Positions 26,116 to 36,501 are shown, counted from the stretch's first letter. The stretch is DNA of 64,000 bases from Paraburkholderia antibiotica (GCF_012927125.1 NZ_JABBFZ010000001.1:682001-746000), one strand, 5' to 3'. Notes: generated by a model from the letters alone, not told the origin. A program made the numbers and translations.

Positions 26116-26457
26116 ATGCCTCAAATCGTTGTGCTGCCTCACGTCGAACTGTGCCCGGACGGCGCGGTGATCGACGCCGTTCCCGGCAAGAGCATCTGCG
26201 ACAGCCTGCTCGAACACGGTATCGAAATCGAGCACGCGTGCGAGAAGTCGTGCGCGTGCACGACCTGTCACGTGATCGTGCGTGAGGGTTTCGCCGCCTT
26301 GACGCCATCCGAGGAAGACGAGGACGATCTGCTGGACAAGGCGTGGGGGCTCGAACCGGCTTCACGTCTGTCGTGTCAGGCGATCGTGCCGGACGAGCAG
26401 GATCTGGTCGTCGAAATTCCGCGTTACTCGATCAATCACGCGAAGGAAAACCACTAA
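26116..26457 (+). CDS. fdx: ISC-type [2Fe-2S] ferredoxin
   Basis: This adrenodoxin-type ferredoxin of 113 residues supplies electrons for cluster assembly on IscU. The four ligand cysteines are in HACEKSCACTTC and in RLSCQAIV, with the spacing C-X5-C-X2-C and a distant fourth. The ATG at 26116 gives the conventional MPQIVVLPH start. iscX follows 15 bases later. Confidence 0.97.
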   Translation: MPQIVVLPHVELCPDGAVIDAVPGKSICDSLLEHGIEIEHACEKSCACTTCHVIVREGFAALTPSEEDEDDLLDKAWGLEPASRLSCQAIVPDEQDLVVEIPRYSINHAKENH

Positions 26458-26472
26458 CAGGAGGGCGCAGCC

Positions 26473-26670
26473 ATGAAGTGGACCGATACGCAAGACATCG
26501 CGATGGCTCTGACGGACAAGCATCAGGACGTCGATCCGCAGCAGGTGCGGTTCACCGACCTGCATCGCTGGGTGACCGAGCTCGAAGGCTTCGACGACGA
26601 CCCGAACCGCTCGAACGAGAAGATCCTCGAAGCGATTCAGGCGGCGTGGATCGAAGACGCGGATTATTGA
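26473..26670 (+). CDS. iscX: Iron-sulfur assembly accessory protein IscX (YfhJ)
   Basis: A 65-residue acidic protein that binds IscS and modulates desulfurase activity or supplies iron. The family pattern KWTDTQDIAMAL, FTDLHRWVTEL and ILEAIQAAWIEDAD is complete. The ribosome site is AGGAGG. Last gene of the isc operon, followed by a terminator. Confidence 0.97.
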   Translation: MKWTDTQDIAMALTDKHQDVDPQQVRFTDLHRWVTELEGFDDDPNRSNEKILEAIQAAWIEDADY

Positions 26671-26711
26671 GCGCGTACTCGGGCCCGTGTGCTGAATGCC
26701 AGGCTCCAAAG

Positions 26712-26742
26712 AAAAGGCGATTCCAATGGAATCGCCTTTTTT
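26712..26742. terminator. Terminator of the isc operon
   Basis: AAAAGGCGATTCC and its complement GGAATCGCCTTTT pair perfectly around a three-base loop and are followed by more T. The A-tract on the other side lets it serve the convergent glycine-zipper gene as well. Confidence 0.9.
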
Positions 26743-26788
26743 CATTGCCGTGAAGAAAGATGCCGCGCGTGCCGCGCTGACCTCGACC

Positions 26789-27529
26789 TTAGTCCGCGAT
26801 CAGGCCGCCGTTTTCTATCCGCACGCGTTGGCCGTCGCGGAACGGCGGCGCTTCGTGATAGGTGAAATAGCGCGTGTGGCCGTTTTCCATCCGCACGCGT
26901 ACCGAATACGACGTCGAGCTGCGCAGATGTTTTTCGACCGAGTTGCCGGCGAGACCGCCGCCGAGCGCGCCGAGCAGTGTCATGGCCGTGCGGCCGCCGC
27001 CGGCGCCGAACTGATTGCCGACCACGCCACCGGCGACCGCTCCACCGACCGCGCCGATCCCCGTGCCGTGACCTTCCTGATGCACCGCCGAAATCGCGAC
27101 GACCGTGCCGCAGGTCGAGCAGTAGGCGGCTTGCGGTGTCGGCTGCTGCGCTGGTTGTTGCGCGTACTGCGGTGCGGCTTGCGCCTGCTGTTGCTGTGCG
27201 TATTGTGGTTGCCGCGTCGGGGCAGGGACGGGGACGGACGGCGCGGGCGCCTCTGCCTGTTGCTGGGACGCTTGCGGTTGCATCGACGGATTCGACGGAT
27301 TCACCGGCGCGGCCGAATCGACGACGCCCGCTTGCGGCGCGGTCGCAATCTGCGCGGCCTGCGTCTGATCGTCCTGCGCGCTATTGCTCGACGCCTTCGG
27401 GAACACGCCGGTGATGGCCGCGGTCGCGACCAGACTCGCGATCAGCACCGCGCCGGCGGCGACCGCGATCAACGGATGAAGACGACGTTGTTGCGTGGGT
27501 TGAGTCGGGTGATCTATCGGATTGCTCAT
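26789..27529 (-). CDS. Glycine-zipper (17 kDa surface-antigen type) membrane protein
   Basis: The 246-residue protein has a membrane segment at about residues 19-41 (LIAVAAGAVLIASLVATAAI), then a disordered Gln/Ala/Pro-rich stretch of about 90 residues. The C-terminal half has a two-membrane-segment glycine zipper (GTGIGAVGGAVAGGVVGNQFG and further GGG repeats, about residues 150-190), with a CSTCG motif ahead of it, and a small basic C-terminal domain (SYSVRVRMENGHTRYF). Such proteins (SlyB/17 kDa antigen family) sit in the envelope and affect its integrity. ATG 27529 is preceded by GGAGG. The molecular role here is unknown. Confidence 0.8.
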   Translation of the reverse strand: MSNPIDHPTQPTQQRRLHPLIAVAAGAVLIASLVATAAITGVFPKASSNSAQDDQTQAAQIATAPQAGVVDSAAPVNPSNPSMQPQASQQQAEAPAPSVPVPAPTRQPQYAQQQQAQAAPQYAQQPAQQPTPQAAYCSTCGTVVAISAVHQEGHGTGIGAVGGAVAGGVVGNQFGAGGGRTAMTLLGALGGGLAGNSVEKHLRSSTSYSVRVRMENGHTRYFTYHEAPPFRDGQRVRIENGGLIAD

Positions 27530-27868
27530 GTTGGGCCTCCGTTTCTGACAGAGCCGATTGCTTACGAGATCTTGCGAAATCGAGTGTCCGGCAATTCGAT
27601 CCGGCCAGCGTTTCAATTTGTAACTAGTGCCCACGCGAGCGGTCGTGCAGGCGCGATGGGCGTGGCCGTATGCCTTTGGGGCATCCGCGCGGCGCGCCTC
27701 GCGTCGTCCGCACGATTCGAAATCTTCATTCGTCGGAGCGGCGTGCACGCGATAGGGCAGCTTTTACCCCTGGTTACAAACCCTTCGAAGCAGAAAACGG
27801 TCCTGCCCGGCGCATCGCCGCCGGCTAATCGCTGCGTGCGCCATTGCCGTGCAGGAAAGCCGCGCAAT
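27530..27868. other. Intergenic region upstream of the glycine-zipper gene, no gene supported
   Basis: These 339 bases hold the leader and promoter of the leftward glycine-zipper gene. I see no well-formed promoter and no open frame worth calling. One isolated TTACGAGAT at 27562-27570 matches half of the palindrome upstream of aceE, but it has no partner. Confidence 0.45.
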
Positions 27869-27898
27869 AAAAAACGCCCGGCATAACCGGGCGTTTTT
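27869..27898. terminator. Terminator downstream of lysS
   Basis: AAAAACGCCCGG and CCGGGCGTTTTT pair perfectly around CATAA. Both sides have A or T runs. It lies 83 bases past the lysS stop on the minus strand. Confidence 0.88.
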
Positions 27899-27980
27899 CA
27901 GAAGCGTTGCGCAAACATCGCGTCGCACACACGGCGCAACGCTCGGCGGCGCACTCAGCGAGATTCAAAGCGAGCTTCGC

Positions 27981-29525
27981 TCAATCCTCGCGACGCAGAT
28001 GCGGGAACAGGATCACGTCGCGGATGCTCGGGCTGTCGGTCAGCATCATCACCAGACGGTCGATGCCGATACCGCAACCGCCGGCCGGCGGCATCCCGTA
28101 TTCGAGCGCACGGATGTAGTCGGCGTCGTAGAACATCGCTTCCTCGTCGCCGGCGTCCTTCTGGTCGACCTGCTTCTTGAAGCGCGCGGCCTGATCTTCC
28201 GGATCGTTCAGCTCCGAGAAGCCGTTGGCGATTTCGCGGCCGGTGATGAACAGCTCGAAACGCTCGGTGATGCCTGCCACCTTGTCCGACGCGCGCGCGA
28301 GCGGCGACACTTCGATCGGGTAGTCGATGATGTAGGTCGGCTCCCACAATTGCGACTCGGCGGTCTCTTCGAACAGCGCCAGTTGCAGCGAACCGACGCC
28401 CGCGTTCAGGAACTGCGGCTGCGACGCATCGACGCCGAACTTCTTCAACTCGGCGCGCAGGGACGTGGCATCGGCGAGCTGTTCGTTCGTGTATTGCGGC
28501 GCGTATTTCTGGATCGCCTGGGTGATCGTCAGGCGATGGAACGGCTTGGCCAGATCGAGCTCGCGACCCTGATAGGTGATCGTGGCAGTGCCGAGCGCGT
28601 CGATCGCCGCCTGGCGGATCAGTTGCTCGGTGAAGTCCATCAGCCACTTGTAGTCGGTGTAGGCCGCGTAGAACTCGATCATCGTGAATTCCGGGTTGTG
28701 GCGCACGGACACGCCCTCGTTGCGGAAATTACGGTTGATCTCGAACACGCGCTCGAAGCCGCCGACCACCAGCCGCTTCAGGTACAGCTCCGGCGCGATC
28801 CGCAGGAACATCTGCATGTCGAGCGCGTTGTGATGGGTGGTGAAGGGCTTGGCCGCCGCGCCGCCCGGGATCGGGTGCAGCATCGGCGTTTCGACTTCCA
28901 TGAAGTCGGCCTGGGCCATGAAGTTGCGCACCGACGCGATCGCCTTGGTTCGCGCGACGAACGTGCGGCGCGTTTCCGGCGTGACGATCAGGTCGACGTA
29001 GCGCTGGCGGTACTTCATTTCCTGGTCGGCGAGACCGTGGAACTTGTCCGGCAGCGGGCGCAGCGACTTCGACAGCAGACGCAGCTCGGTACAGCGCACC
29101 GACAGCTCGCCCTTGTTGGTGCGGAACAGCACGCCGCGCGCGGCGACGATGTCGCCCATGTCCCACTTCTTGAATGCGTCGTAGGTGTCCTGACCGACGT
29201 CGGCCGGCGTGATGAAGAACTGGATCTGACCCGAACCGTCGCGCACGGTCGCGAAGCTCGCCTTGCCCATCACGCGCTTGAGCATCATGCGGCCGGCGAT
29301 CGCGACTTCGAGCGGATTCGCTTCGAGCGCTTCCTTGTCGGCGTGCTCGTACTGCTGCTGCAGGTCTTCCGCGTGGTGCGTGGGACGGAAATCGTTCGGA
29401 TAGGCGACGCCTTGCTCACGCAGCTCGCGCAGCTTTTCGCGGCGCTCGGCGATGATCTTGTTGTCGTCCGCTTCGGGCGCGACAGCGGCGACGGGCGCGG
29501 TATTCGGCTGGGTCGGTTCGGTCAT
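27981..29525 (-). CDS. lysS: Lysyl-tRNA synthetase, class II
   Basis: Charges tRNA-Lys in the cytosol. The 514-residue length fits class II LysRS (E. coli 505). An N-terminal OB-fold anticodon domain precedes motif 2 ([20 protein letters not shown], 20 residues) and motif 3 ([13 protein letters not shown]). The N-terminus carries a disordered Pro/Ala-rich extension ([20 protein letters not shown]) of about 25 residues. The start ATG 29525 lies 130 bases after prfB; prfB-lysS order is conserved in many proteobacteria. Confidence 0.97.
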   Translation of the reverse strand: MTEPTQPNTAPVAAVAPEADDNKIIAERREKLRELREQGVAYPNDFRPTHHAEDLQQQYEHADKEALEANPLEVAIAGRMMLKRVMGKASFATVRDGSGQIQFFITPADVGQDTYDAFKKWDMGDIVAARGVLFRTNKGELSVRCTELRLLSKSLRPLPDKFHGLADQEMKYRQRYVDLIVTPETRRTFVARTKAIASVRNFMAQADFMEVETPMLHPIPGGAAAKPFTTHHNALDMQMFLRIAPELYLKRLVVGGFERVFEINRNFRNEGVSVRHNPEFTMIEFYAAYTDYKWLMDFTEQLIRQAAIDALGTATITYQGRELDLAKPFHRLTITQAIQKYAPQYTNEQLADATSLRAELKKFGVDASQPQFLNAGVGSLQLALFEETAESQLWEPTYIIDYPIEVSPLARASDKVAGITERFELFITGREIANGFSELNDPEDQAARFKKQVDQKDAGDEEAMFYDADYIRALEYGMPPAGGCGIGIDRLVMMLTDSPSIRDVILFPHLRRED

Positions 29526-29655
29526 GATGTGTGGTATTCGGTGGTCCGCGGCGGCGTGCGCCGGACGCGGGAAGCCAGTCAGTGTAAAAACCTCAGGCGG
29601 TCAAACAAGAGGCAAAAAACGGCGGCGCGGCCGCAGTGGGCCGCGCCGGTTGCGC

Positions 29656-30760
29656 TTACACGCCCTGTTTCAGGCTCGCGCTGATGAACGGATCGAGATC
29701 GCCGTCGAGCACGCTCTTCGTGTTGCTGATTTCGACGTTGGTACGCAAATCCTTGATGCGGCTGTTGTCCAGCACGTACGAGCGGATCTGGTGACCCCAG
29801 CCCACATCGGTCTTGCCGGCTTCGAGCTTGTCCTGCTCGGCCTGACGCTTGCGGATTTCCGCTTCGTACAGGCGCGATTTCAGCATCGCCATCGCTTCGG
29901 CGCGGTTGCGGTGCTGCGAGCGGTCGTTCTGGCACTGCACGACGATGCCCGACGGCATGTGCGTGATACGCACCGCGGAGTCGGTCTTGTTGATGTGCTG
30001 ACCGCCCGCGCCGGAAGCGCGGTACGTGTCGATGCGCAGATCGGCCGGGTTGATGTCCACTTCGATCGAGTCGTCGATTTCCGGGTACACGAACACCGAC
30101 GAGAACGACGTATGGCGACCGCCCGACGAATCGAACGGCGACTTGCGCACGAGGCGGTGCACGCCGGTTTCGGTACGCAAAAAGCCGTACGCGTATTCGC
30201 CTTCGATCTTGATCGTCGCGTTCTTGATGCCGGCGACGTCGCCTTCGGTCTGCTCGAGCACTTCGGTCTTGAAGCCCTTGCGCTCGCAATAGCGCAGATA
30301 CTGGCGCAGCAGCATCGACGCCCAGTCGCACGCTTCGGTGCCGCCAGCGCCGGCCTGGATGTCGAGGAACGCGTTGTTCGGGTCGGCCGGGTTCGCGAAC
30401 ATCCGGCGGAATTCCATGTCGGCGACGCGCGCTTCGATGCCCTGGGCGTCGGCCTCGCAGGCAAGCAGCGTTTCGTCGTCGGCTTCTTCGCGCGCCATGT
30501 CGAACAGGTCTTGCGCATCGTTCACGTCGTTGGTGATCGACGTCAGCTTGCCGACCGTGTCGTCGAGCAGCTTCTTTTCCTTACCGAGTGCCTGGGCGTG
30601 CTTCGCATCGTTCCAGACGTCCGGGTCTTCGAGTTCCCGGTTGACTTCGATTAGACGTAGTGCTTTGTCGTCGTAGTCAAAGATACCCCCGTAGGTCGTC
30701 CGCGCGCTTGCGCAGGTCGGCCAGAGAGGCTTCGATCGCGTTGAGACGTTCCGCTTCCAT
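29656..30760 (-). CDS. prfB: Peptide chain release factor 2, expressed by programmed +1 frameshift
   Basis: RF2 ends translation at UGA and UAA. The gene starts at ATG 30760, reads 27 codons to an in-frame TGA at 30679-30677, and continues in the +1 frame from GAC at 30678 to 29656 for another 340 codons, giving 367 residues (E. coli 365). The frameshift site CTA-CGG-GGG-TAT-CTT-TGA-C keeps the E. coli signature: a Shine-Dalgarno-like GGGGG, slippery CTT and TGA-C. The protein has the catalytic GGQ in [15 protein letters not shown] and the stop-codon motif SPF in RKSPFDSSG. Upstream of lysS, downstream of recJ. This is normal autoregulation, not a pseudogene: low RF2 favours the shift. Confidence 0.97.
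30676..30691 (-). promoter_or_regulatory. prfB: RF2 programmed frameshift site
   Basis: On the minus strand the bases CGGGGGTATCTTTGAC contain the ribosome-pausing G-run, the slippery CTT-T and the TGA stop that RF2 itself reads. The last zero-frame sense codon is codon 27, and decoding resumes at GAC in the +1 frame. Confidence 0.95.
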
Positions 30761-30870
30761 GTCGATCTTCTATTCTGCGTAAAAAGCAGAAATTATAGCC
30801 GATCGGCACGCCAGGCCGGAGCCTTGCGGGCGATCCGGCGTGGGTTTGCGGTTGATTTTGCGAGGATTTA

Positions 30871-32577
30871 TCAGCTCAGCGCATGCTCGACGATCAGCTG
30901 CACGCGCGATACGCCGTTCCACGTATCGCTCGCGAGCCGGTAGGCGACGGTGGTGCGCGCGGGCAGCGTGTCGGTGTGGTTGAACCAGATCGCGTTGAAG
31001 CGCTGGCGGCCGCGCAGCAGTTGCAGCTTCAGGTGCTTGTCCTTCACGAGCGCCTGCGACGCGACTTCGAACTCGCCCGAAAACACCGGCGCCGGAAAGC
31101 CCTGGCCCCACACGGCCGCGTCGAGCATCTCGACGAATTGCGGCGTGAAATACGCGTCTTCGAGTTCGCCGTCGGTCTCGACCGTGCGCGCGAGCGCTTC
31201 CGCGGACAGCCATTCGCGGCCGACCGCCTCGAACGCGGCGGTGAAGCACGGCACGTCGGCGGCGGCGATCGTCAGGCCCGCGGCCATCGCGTGGCCTCCG
31301 AATTTGACGATCAGGTCCGGCTCGCGCTTCGAGATCAGATCGAGCGCGTCGCGCAGATGGAAGCCCGCGATCGAGCGGCCCGAGCCCTTGACCATCACGC
31401 CGGTTTCGTCGGCGGGCGCGAACGTGAACGACGGGCGGTTGAACTTCTCCTTCAGCCGTCCCGCGACGATGCCGATCACGCCCTGATGCCAGCCCGGATT
31501 GAACAGCGTGATCGTGGTCGCGCCGGCGGGATCGACCGTCGACAGGTCGTCGAGCGCCTGCTGCTGCATGCCGGCCTCGATTTCGCGGCGCTCGCGGTTC
31601 ATCGTGTCGAGCTGCTGCGCGAGTTCCCATGCGCGGCCGACATCGTCGGTGGTCAGGCATTCGATCCCGAGCGACATGTCCGACAGCCGGCCCGCCGCGT
31701 TCAGGCGTGGGCCCAGCGCGAAGCCGAGGTCGAAGCCGGACGCGCTGCGCGCGTCGCGCGCGGCGGCGCGAAAGAGCGCGGCGATGCCGGGCTGCATGCG
31801 CCCCTTGCGGATGCGCTGCAGGCCTTGCGCGACCAGCACGCGGTTATTGCCGTCGAGCTTGACGACGTCGGCGACCGTGCCGAGCGCGACCAGGTCGAGC
31901 AGGCCGTCGAGGCGCGGCTCGGGCAGCGCGTCGCCGAACGCGCCGCGGTGGCGCAATTCCGCGCGCAACGCCAGCAGCACGTAGAACATTACGCCGACGC
32001 CGGCCAGGCACTTGCTCGGGAACGTGCAGCCCGGCTGGTTCGGATTGACGATCGCGCGCGCGGCGGGCAGCTCGTCGCCGGGCAGGTGGTGATCGGTGAC
32101 GAGCACGTCGATGCCGAGCGCGTTGGCCGCCGCGACGCCGTCGACGCTCGCGATGCCGTTGTCGACCGTGATCAGCAGATCGGGCTTGCCCGAAGCGCTG
32201 CGCGTCGCCAGCTCGACGATGTCCGGCGTGAGCCCGTAGCCGTGCTCCATGCGGTTCGGCACGAGGTAATCGATGTGGCCGCCGAACATTCGCAGCCCGC
32301 GCACGGCAACCGCGCAGGCGGTCGCGCCGTCGCAGTCGTAGTCGGCCACGACCAGCATGCGGCGGCCTTGCTGGATCGCGTCGGCGAGCAGTGCGGCGGC
32401 GTCCTCGCAGCCCTTCAGATCGGCGGGCGGCACGAGCCGCGCGAGGCCGGTTTCGACGTCTTCGGGCAGACACACGCCGCGCGACGCATAGAGGCGCGCG
32501 AGCACCGGATGCAGGCCGCAGCGGGTCAGCACGTCTGCGTCGACGGGGGAGCAGGGGCGTGTAACGATTCGGGTCAT
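30871..32577 (-). CDS. recJ: Single-stranded-DNA-specific exonuclease RecJ
   Basis: A 5'-3' exonuclease used in recombination, mismatch and base-excision repair. Of 568 residues (E. coli 577), the DHH phosphodiesterase domain carries VADYDCDGATACAV and the motif DHH in LVTDHHLPGDELP; the DHHA1 domain has FGGHAMAAGLTI. Asp and His motifs bind two Mn2+. ATG at 32577; prfB starts 110 bases after its stop. Confidence 0.96.
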   Translation of the reverse strand: MTRIVTRPCSPVDADVLTRCGLHPVLARLYASRGVCLPEDVETGLARLVPPADLKGCEDAAALLADAIQQGRRMLVVADYDCDGATACAVAVRGLRMFGGHIDYLVPNRMEHGYGLTPDIVELATRSASGKPDLLITVDNGIASVDGVAAANALGIDVLVTDHHLPGDELPAARAIVNPNQPGCTFPSKCLAGVGVMFYVLLALRAELRHRGAFGDALPEPRLDGLLDLVALGTVADVVKLDGNNRVLVAQGLQRIRKGRMQPGIAALFRAAARDARSASGFDLGFALGPRLNAAGRLSDMSLGIECLTTDDVGRAWELAQQLDTMNRERREIEAGMQQQALDDLSTVDPAGATTITLFNPGWHQGVIGIVAGRLKEKFNRPSFTFAPADETGVMVKGSGRSIAGFHLRDALDLISKREPDLIVKFGGHAMAAGLTIAAADVPCFTAAFEAVGREWLSAEALARTVETDGELEDAYFTPQFVEMLDAAVWGQGFPAPVFSGEFEVASQALVKDKHLKLQLLRGRQRFNAIWFNHTDTLPARTTVAYRLASDTWNGVSRVQLIVEHALS

Positions 32578-32641
32578 GCGAAAAGGCCGTGGATGATTCG
32601 AGGGAGCGGGCGGCAGGTCGTGCGCGGCATCATGGAGTGCG

Positions 32642-33850
32642 TCATTCGATGAACAGCGAGGCCAGCACGCGCCGGCGCCAGAATTTGCGCAGGTCGCCGC
32701 GCGTGACGGCGAGCGTCACCGAGCCGGTGTCGCCGCACAGCGTGAGGCAGAGTTCGGCGAGTTCGCCGGCTTGCAGCGCGGCGAGCGCGGGCTCGAACCA
32801 GTCGGTCTGCAGTTTTGCGAACGCCTGGTTCCAGCGCGCCCAGTCCTGTTCGATGTAGGGCGCGGAGAACGGATCGAGTTCGACCAGCGTGCCGGCGGAA
32901 TGGGCGGCCGAGGCCGTGTTTGCCATGTGGTTTGTGGTGGCGTTCGTCGTGGCGGCTGTGCTTGCCGGTGCCGTCGCGCCCGACTGTGCGCCATTCGCGC
33001 CGCCGTTGCCGCGGACCGCGCCGCGCCGCGCTGCGGCCAGTTCGCCGAACGACGCGGGTGGCGCGCCCGTCGCGACCCCGGCGCTCAGCGCGAGACCGCG
33101 CGTCGCGGCCGCCTCCGACAGCACCTGCGCGAACGGACTGCGCACGGCTCGCGCGACACCCTGCGCGTGAAACCAGATCGAGTTGACGGCCGGCAGTCCA
33201 CGCGCTTCGCGTGCTTCGTTGACCGGGTGCTCGAACCACGCCATCTGGATTTCGTTCTGCAGCTTCATCCACGCGCGCGAACGCTCGCCGGAGTGCGCTT
33301 CGTGCGGCAGCCAGATTTCGATATTGCGACCGCTCGCGCGCAGCGGCGACGCGCCCGCGAGCGTGCCGAACGCGTCGCTCGACAGATACCAGCGGGTCGG
33401 CTGCGGCGCCTCGATGCGCACGCCGAGTTCCTCGATCAGCGGACGCGCGACCGCGAGCAGCGTGCGGGCGTCGTCGTCGGACAGTTCGAGCGCGGCCGGG
33501 TCGATCAGCACGAGGTGATCGTGCGCGATCCGTACGTGTACCGGCTGCACGCAGGCCCACGTCGCGTCGCCGGGCTCGCCGCCGTCGGCGCGCAGCATGT
33601 AGGGCGCGAGCGGGGCTTCGTCGTCGGCGGCGGCCGGCGCGCTCTCGGGCAGTGCGCCGAACTGTCGCGCGACCCAGCGCTCGTGCGGCAGCGTGCGCTG
33701 AAAATCCTCGCCGATCACGCGTTCGACCAGCGTCGCGCGGGCGATCAGCTTGTCGAGCGCGGGACTGCGGATGTCGTGCAGGGCGGTGGAGGCGTCGGCT
33801 GCGGCAGGCAGCGCGAAGGGCAGCAGAAGGTGGAGGCGGTCGGCAGGCAT
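32642..33850 (-). CDS. RpfE-type regulatory protein / phosphoglycerate-mutase-like protein, function unknown
   Basis: The 402-residue protein belongs to the RpfE family, often annotated as a regulatory protein or as related to cofactor-independent phosphoglycerate mutase. Recognisable segments are HLLLPFALPAAA at the start, NEIQMAWFEHPVNEARE, LPAVNSIWFHAQG, and a C-terminal tail ending in KFWRRRVLASLFIE. A Gly/Ala/Thr-rich, probably disordered insert lies at about residues 290-320. Xanthomonas rpfE also lies beside recJ with prfB and lysS close by, so synteny supports the assignment. Its molecular function is not established. Start is ATG 33850 or 33862; neither has a strong ribosome site. 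The gene precedes recJ by 64 bases. Confidence 0.8.
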   Translation of the reverse strand: MPADRLHLLLPFALPAAADASTALHDIRSPALDKLIARATLVERVIGEDFQRTLPHERWVARQFGALPESAPAAADDEAPLAPYMLRADGGEPGDATWACVQPVHVRIAHDHLVLIDPAALELSDDDARTLLAVARPLIEELGVRIEAPQPTRWYLSSDAFGTLAGASPLRASGRNIEIWLPHEAHSGERSRAWMKLQNEIQMAWFEHPVNEAREARGLPAVNSIWFHAQGVARAVRSPFAQVLSEAAATRGLALSAGVATGAPPASFGELAAARRGAVRGNGGANGAQSGATAPASTAATTNATTNHMANTASAAHSAGTLVELDPFSAPYIEQDWARWNQAFAKLQTDWFEPALAALQAGELAELCLTLCGDTGSVTLAVTRGDLRKFWRRRVLASLFIE

Positions 33851-34206
33851 GATGCTGCGCATTGTAGGGCAAAGAGTGCGAGTATTTCGACGGAAGGCGC
33901 CGGCGCGGCAACGGGTCGACCGACGGCGAGACGGCGAGGGACGGGGGCAGAGGCTTTGCGCGAGCCGGCCGGAATGTATGGCAAACTTCGCGCTTGATCG
34001 CGGTGGGCAGCCGGAGGGCGGTCGACGGGTAGCCGAGGGCAGTAGCGGGCCGTGACAGGCGGCCACGGCAAGCCGACCCGCAACCGGAACGATCGGCACT
34101 GCCGCGAGCCCAACGATCACGACGCCCGGACCGCGCGGCAGACGCTTCACGTTTCACAGCAGCCGCGCACAGCACATCGCCGCAGAACGACGCAAAAAGG
34201 ATTCGC
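33851..34206. other. Divergent intergenic region between the RpfE-type gene and lolC, no gene supported
   Basis: These 356 bases are GC-rich and separate two divergent genes. Several arginine-rich frames cross it but none is convincing. I see no clear promoter or palindrome. An AAGGA ribosome site for lolC lies at its right end. Confidence 0.5.
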
Positions 34207-35460
34207 TTGAAATTTCCCTACGAATGGCAGATTGGCTGGCGCTACACGCGCGCCAGCAAACGCACGACCGGTAACGGCTTCATCTCGTTCATCGCGCTGG
34301 TGTCGATGTCGGGCATCGCGCTCGGCGTCGCGGCGCTGATCGTCGTGCTGTCGGTGATGAACGGCTTCCAGAAAGAGGTGCGCGACCGCATGCTGTCGGT
34401 GCTCGCGCACGTCGAAATCTTTTCGCCGACCGGCTCGATGCCGGACTGGCAACTGACGGCCAACGAAGCGCGCCTGAACAGGCAGGTGATCGGCGCCGCG
34501 CCCTATGTCGAGGCGCAGGCGCTGCTCACGCGTCAGGACGCGGTGAGCGGCGTCGCGCTGCGCGGCGTCGAACCGACGCTCGAGCCCGAAGTGTCCGACA
34601 TCGGCAAGGAAATGAAGGGCGGCAAGCTGACCAACCTCGTGCCGGGCGACTTCGGCATCGTGCTCGGCGCCGACCTCGCCGCCAATCTCGGCGTGCAGAT
34701 GAACGACAAGATCACGCTGGTCGCGCCCGAAGGCACGATCACGCCGGCCGGCATGCTGCCGCGCCTGAAGCAGTTCACGGTGGTCGGCATCTTCGAGTCG
34801 GGGCACTACGAATACGACAGCACGCTCGCGCTGATCAACATCAAGGACGCGCAGGCGCTGTTCCGGCTGCCCGCGCCGACCGGCGTGCGGCTGCGCCTGA
34901 CCGACATGCAGCGCGCGCCGGAAGTCGCGCATCAGCTTGCGCGCAGCCTGTCGGGCGATCTGTACATTCGCGACTGGACCCAGCAGAACAAGACCTGGTT
35001 CTCGGCGGTGCAGATCGAAAAACGCATGATGTTCATCATCCTCACGCTGATCATCGCGGTGGCGGCGTTCAATCTGGTGTCGTCGCTGGTGATGACGGTG
35101 ACCAACAAGCAGGCCGATATCGCGATTCTGCGCACGCTCGGCGCGCAGCCCGGCTCGATCATGAAGATTTTCGTCGTGCAGGGCGTGACGATCGGCTTCA
35201 TCGGCACGGCGACGGGCGTCGCGCTCGGCTGCCTGATCGCGTGGAGCATTCCGTGGCTCGTGCCGATGATCGAGCATCTGCTCGGCGTGCAATTCCTGCC
35301 GCCGTCCGTGTATTTCATCAGCGAGCTGCCGTCCGAGCTGATTCCGGCCGACGTCGCGCGCATCGGCATCATCGCGTTCCTGCTGTCGGCGCTGGCGACG
35401 CTCTATCCGAGCTGGCGCGGTGCGAAAGTCCGTCCGGCGGAGGCGCTGCGCTATGAATGA
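34207..35460 (+). CDS. lolC: Lipoprotein-releasing ABC transporter permease LolC/E
   Basis: Part of the inner-membrane LolCD(E) exporter that releases lipoproteins to LolA for the outer membrane. Of 417 residues, a first membrane segment lies at about 25-50 ([25 protein letters not shown] is seen as residues 26-50), a long periplasmic domain follows, and three membrane segments come at the C-terminus. Only one permease gene is present with lolD, so it likely works as a homodimer, as in LolF-type systems. The start is TTG 34207 with AAGGA six bases upstream; there is no nearby in-frame ATG. lolD overlaps its end. Confidence 0.92.
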   Translation: MKFPYEWQIGWRYTRASKRTTGNGFISFIALVSMSGIALGVAALIVVLSVMNGFQKEVRDRMLSVLAHVEIFSPTGSMPDWQLTANEARLNRQVIGAAPYVEAQALLTRQDAVSGVALRGVEPTLEPEVSDIGKEMKGGKLTNLVPGDFGIVLGADLAANLGVQMNDKITLVAPEGTITPAGMLPRLKQFTVVGIFESGHYEYDSTLALINIKDAQALFRLPAPTGVRLRLTDMQRAPEVAHQLARSLSGDLYIRDWTQQNKTWFSAVQIEKRMMFIILTLIIAVAAFNLVSSLVMTVTNKQADIAILRTLGAQPGSIMKIFVVQGVTIGFIGTATGVALGCLIAWSIPWLVPMIEHLLGVQFLPPSVYFISELPSELIPADVARIGIIAFLLSALATLYPSWRGAKVRPAEALRYE

Positions 35461-36208
35461 CCGCCTCGTCAATTCTTCTACCGATTCATCCATGACCGCT
35501 CAGGACCCCGCGTTGCATCCGTACGTGCTCGAAGCCACCGGCATTTCCAAATCGTTCGTGCAGGGTGGCCTGAACGTGCAGGTGCTCAACAACACGCAAC
35601 TGTCCGTGCGACGCGGCGAGAAGCTCGCGATCGTCGGCGCGTCGGGGTCGGGTAAGAGCACACTGCTGCATGTGCTCGGCGGTCTCGACGAGCCGAGCGC
35701 GGGCCAGGTGTCGGTGCTCGGCAAGCCGTTCACGCAACTCTCCGAGCGCGAGCGCAACGATCTGCGCAATCGCGCGCTCGGTTTCGTGTATCAGTTTCAC
35801 CATCTGTTGCCGGAGTTTTCCGCGCTCGATAACGTCGCGATGCCGCTGCGGATTCGCCGCATGACGACCGAAGCGGCGCGCCGCGAAGCGCTGCAGGTAC
35901 TGGAGCGCGTCGGCATGGGGCATCGCGCGAAGCATCGGCCGGGCGAGTTGTCGGGCGGCGAGCGGCAGCGCGTCGCGATTGCGCGCGCGCTGGTGACGAA
36001 GCCCGCCTGCGTGCTCGCCGACGAGCCCACCGGCAACCTCGACGGCGGCACCGCCGACACCGTGTTCAATCTGATGCTCGAACTGTCGCGCACGCTCGAG
36101 ACGAGCTTCGTGATCGTCACGCACGATCCGGAGCTGGCGGGGCGTTGCGACCGCATCATGCGATTGCGCGACGGCGTGCTGTACGAGGAGCCGCCGGTAC
36201 CGGTTTGA
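35453..36208 (+). CDS. lolD: Lipoprotein-releasing ABC transporter ATPase LolD
   Basis: The 251-residue ATPase drives lipoprotein release. Walker A is GASGSGKST, the signature is [15 protein letters not shown], and Walker B is [10 protein letters not shown] with the catalytic Glu. The start ATG 35453 lies eight bases before the lolC stop, with GGAGG nine bases upstream; ATG 35492 is an alternative. Overlap implies translational coupling with lolC. A 293-base gap without genes follows, to the tatD-type gene. Confidence 0.95.
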   Translation: MNDRLVNSSTDSSMTAQDPALHPYVLEATGISKSFVQGGLNVQVLNNTQLSVRRGEKLAIVGASGSGKSTLLHVLGGLDEPSAGQVSVLGKPFTQLSERERNDLRNRALGFVYQFHHLLPEFSALDNVAMPLRIRRMTTEAARREALQVLERVGMGHRAKHRPGELSGGERQRVAIARALVTKPACVLADEPTGNLDGGTADTVFNLMLELSRTLETSFVIVTHDPELAGRCDRIMRLRDGVLYEEPPVPV

Positions 36209-36501
36209 GGTCGGCGGGGAGTTTGGCGCGGTTGAGGCGGCGGTCGACGTAGTGCGGGGGTGGCGGTAAGCGTAGGCACGAGCCGTGAACCGGGCTGCGG
36301 ACGCAGGTGACGCAGACCGCAATCGCACCGCAGACGCAGCATAGGCGCGCAGCGGCACGCGCGTTGCGAGTGGTCGTGGTGCGGACGGCTGCGAATCGCC
36401 ACGTTTGCCGCATCCGCCACGCCGGCCACACCCGCCGCGAATCTTCCAGCCGCCCGCGCTCCGCTTTCCTCAGTCCGCTTCCATTGCCAGCGAGACAGCC
36501 C

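Noticed and set aside
29656..30525. prfB as a truncated gene or pseudogene
   Set aside because: The upstream 27 codons, slippery site and TGA-C show normal programmed frameshifting, and the joined product is full length.
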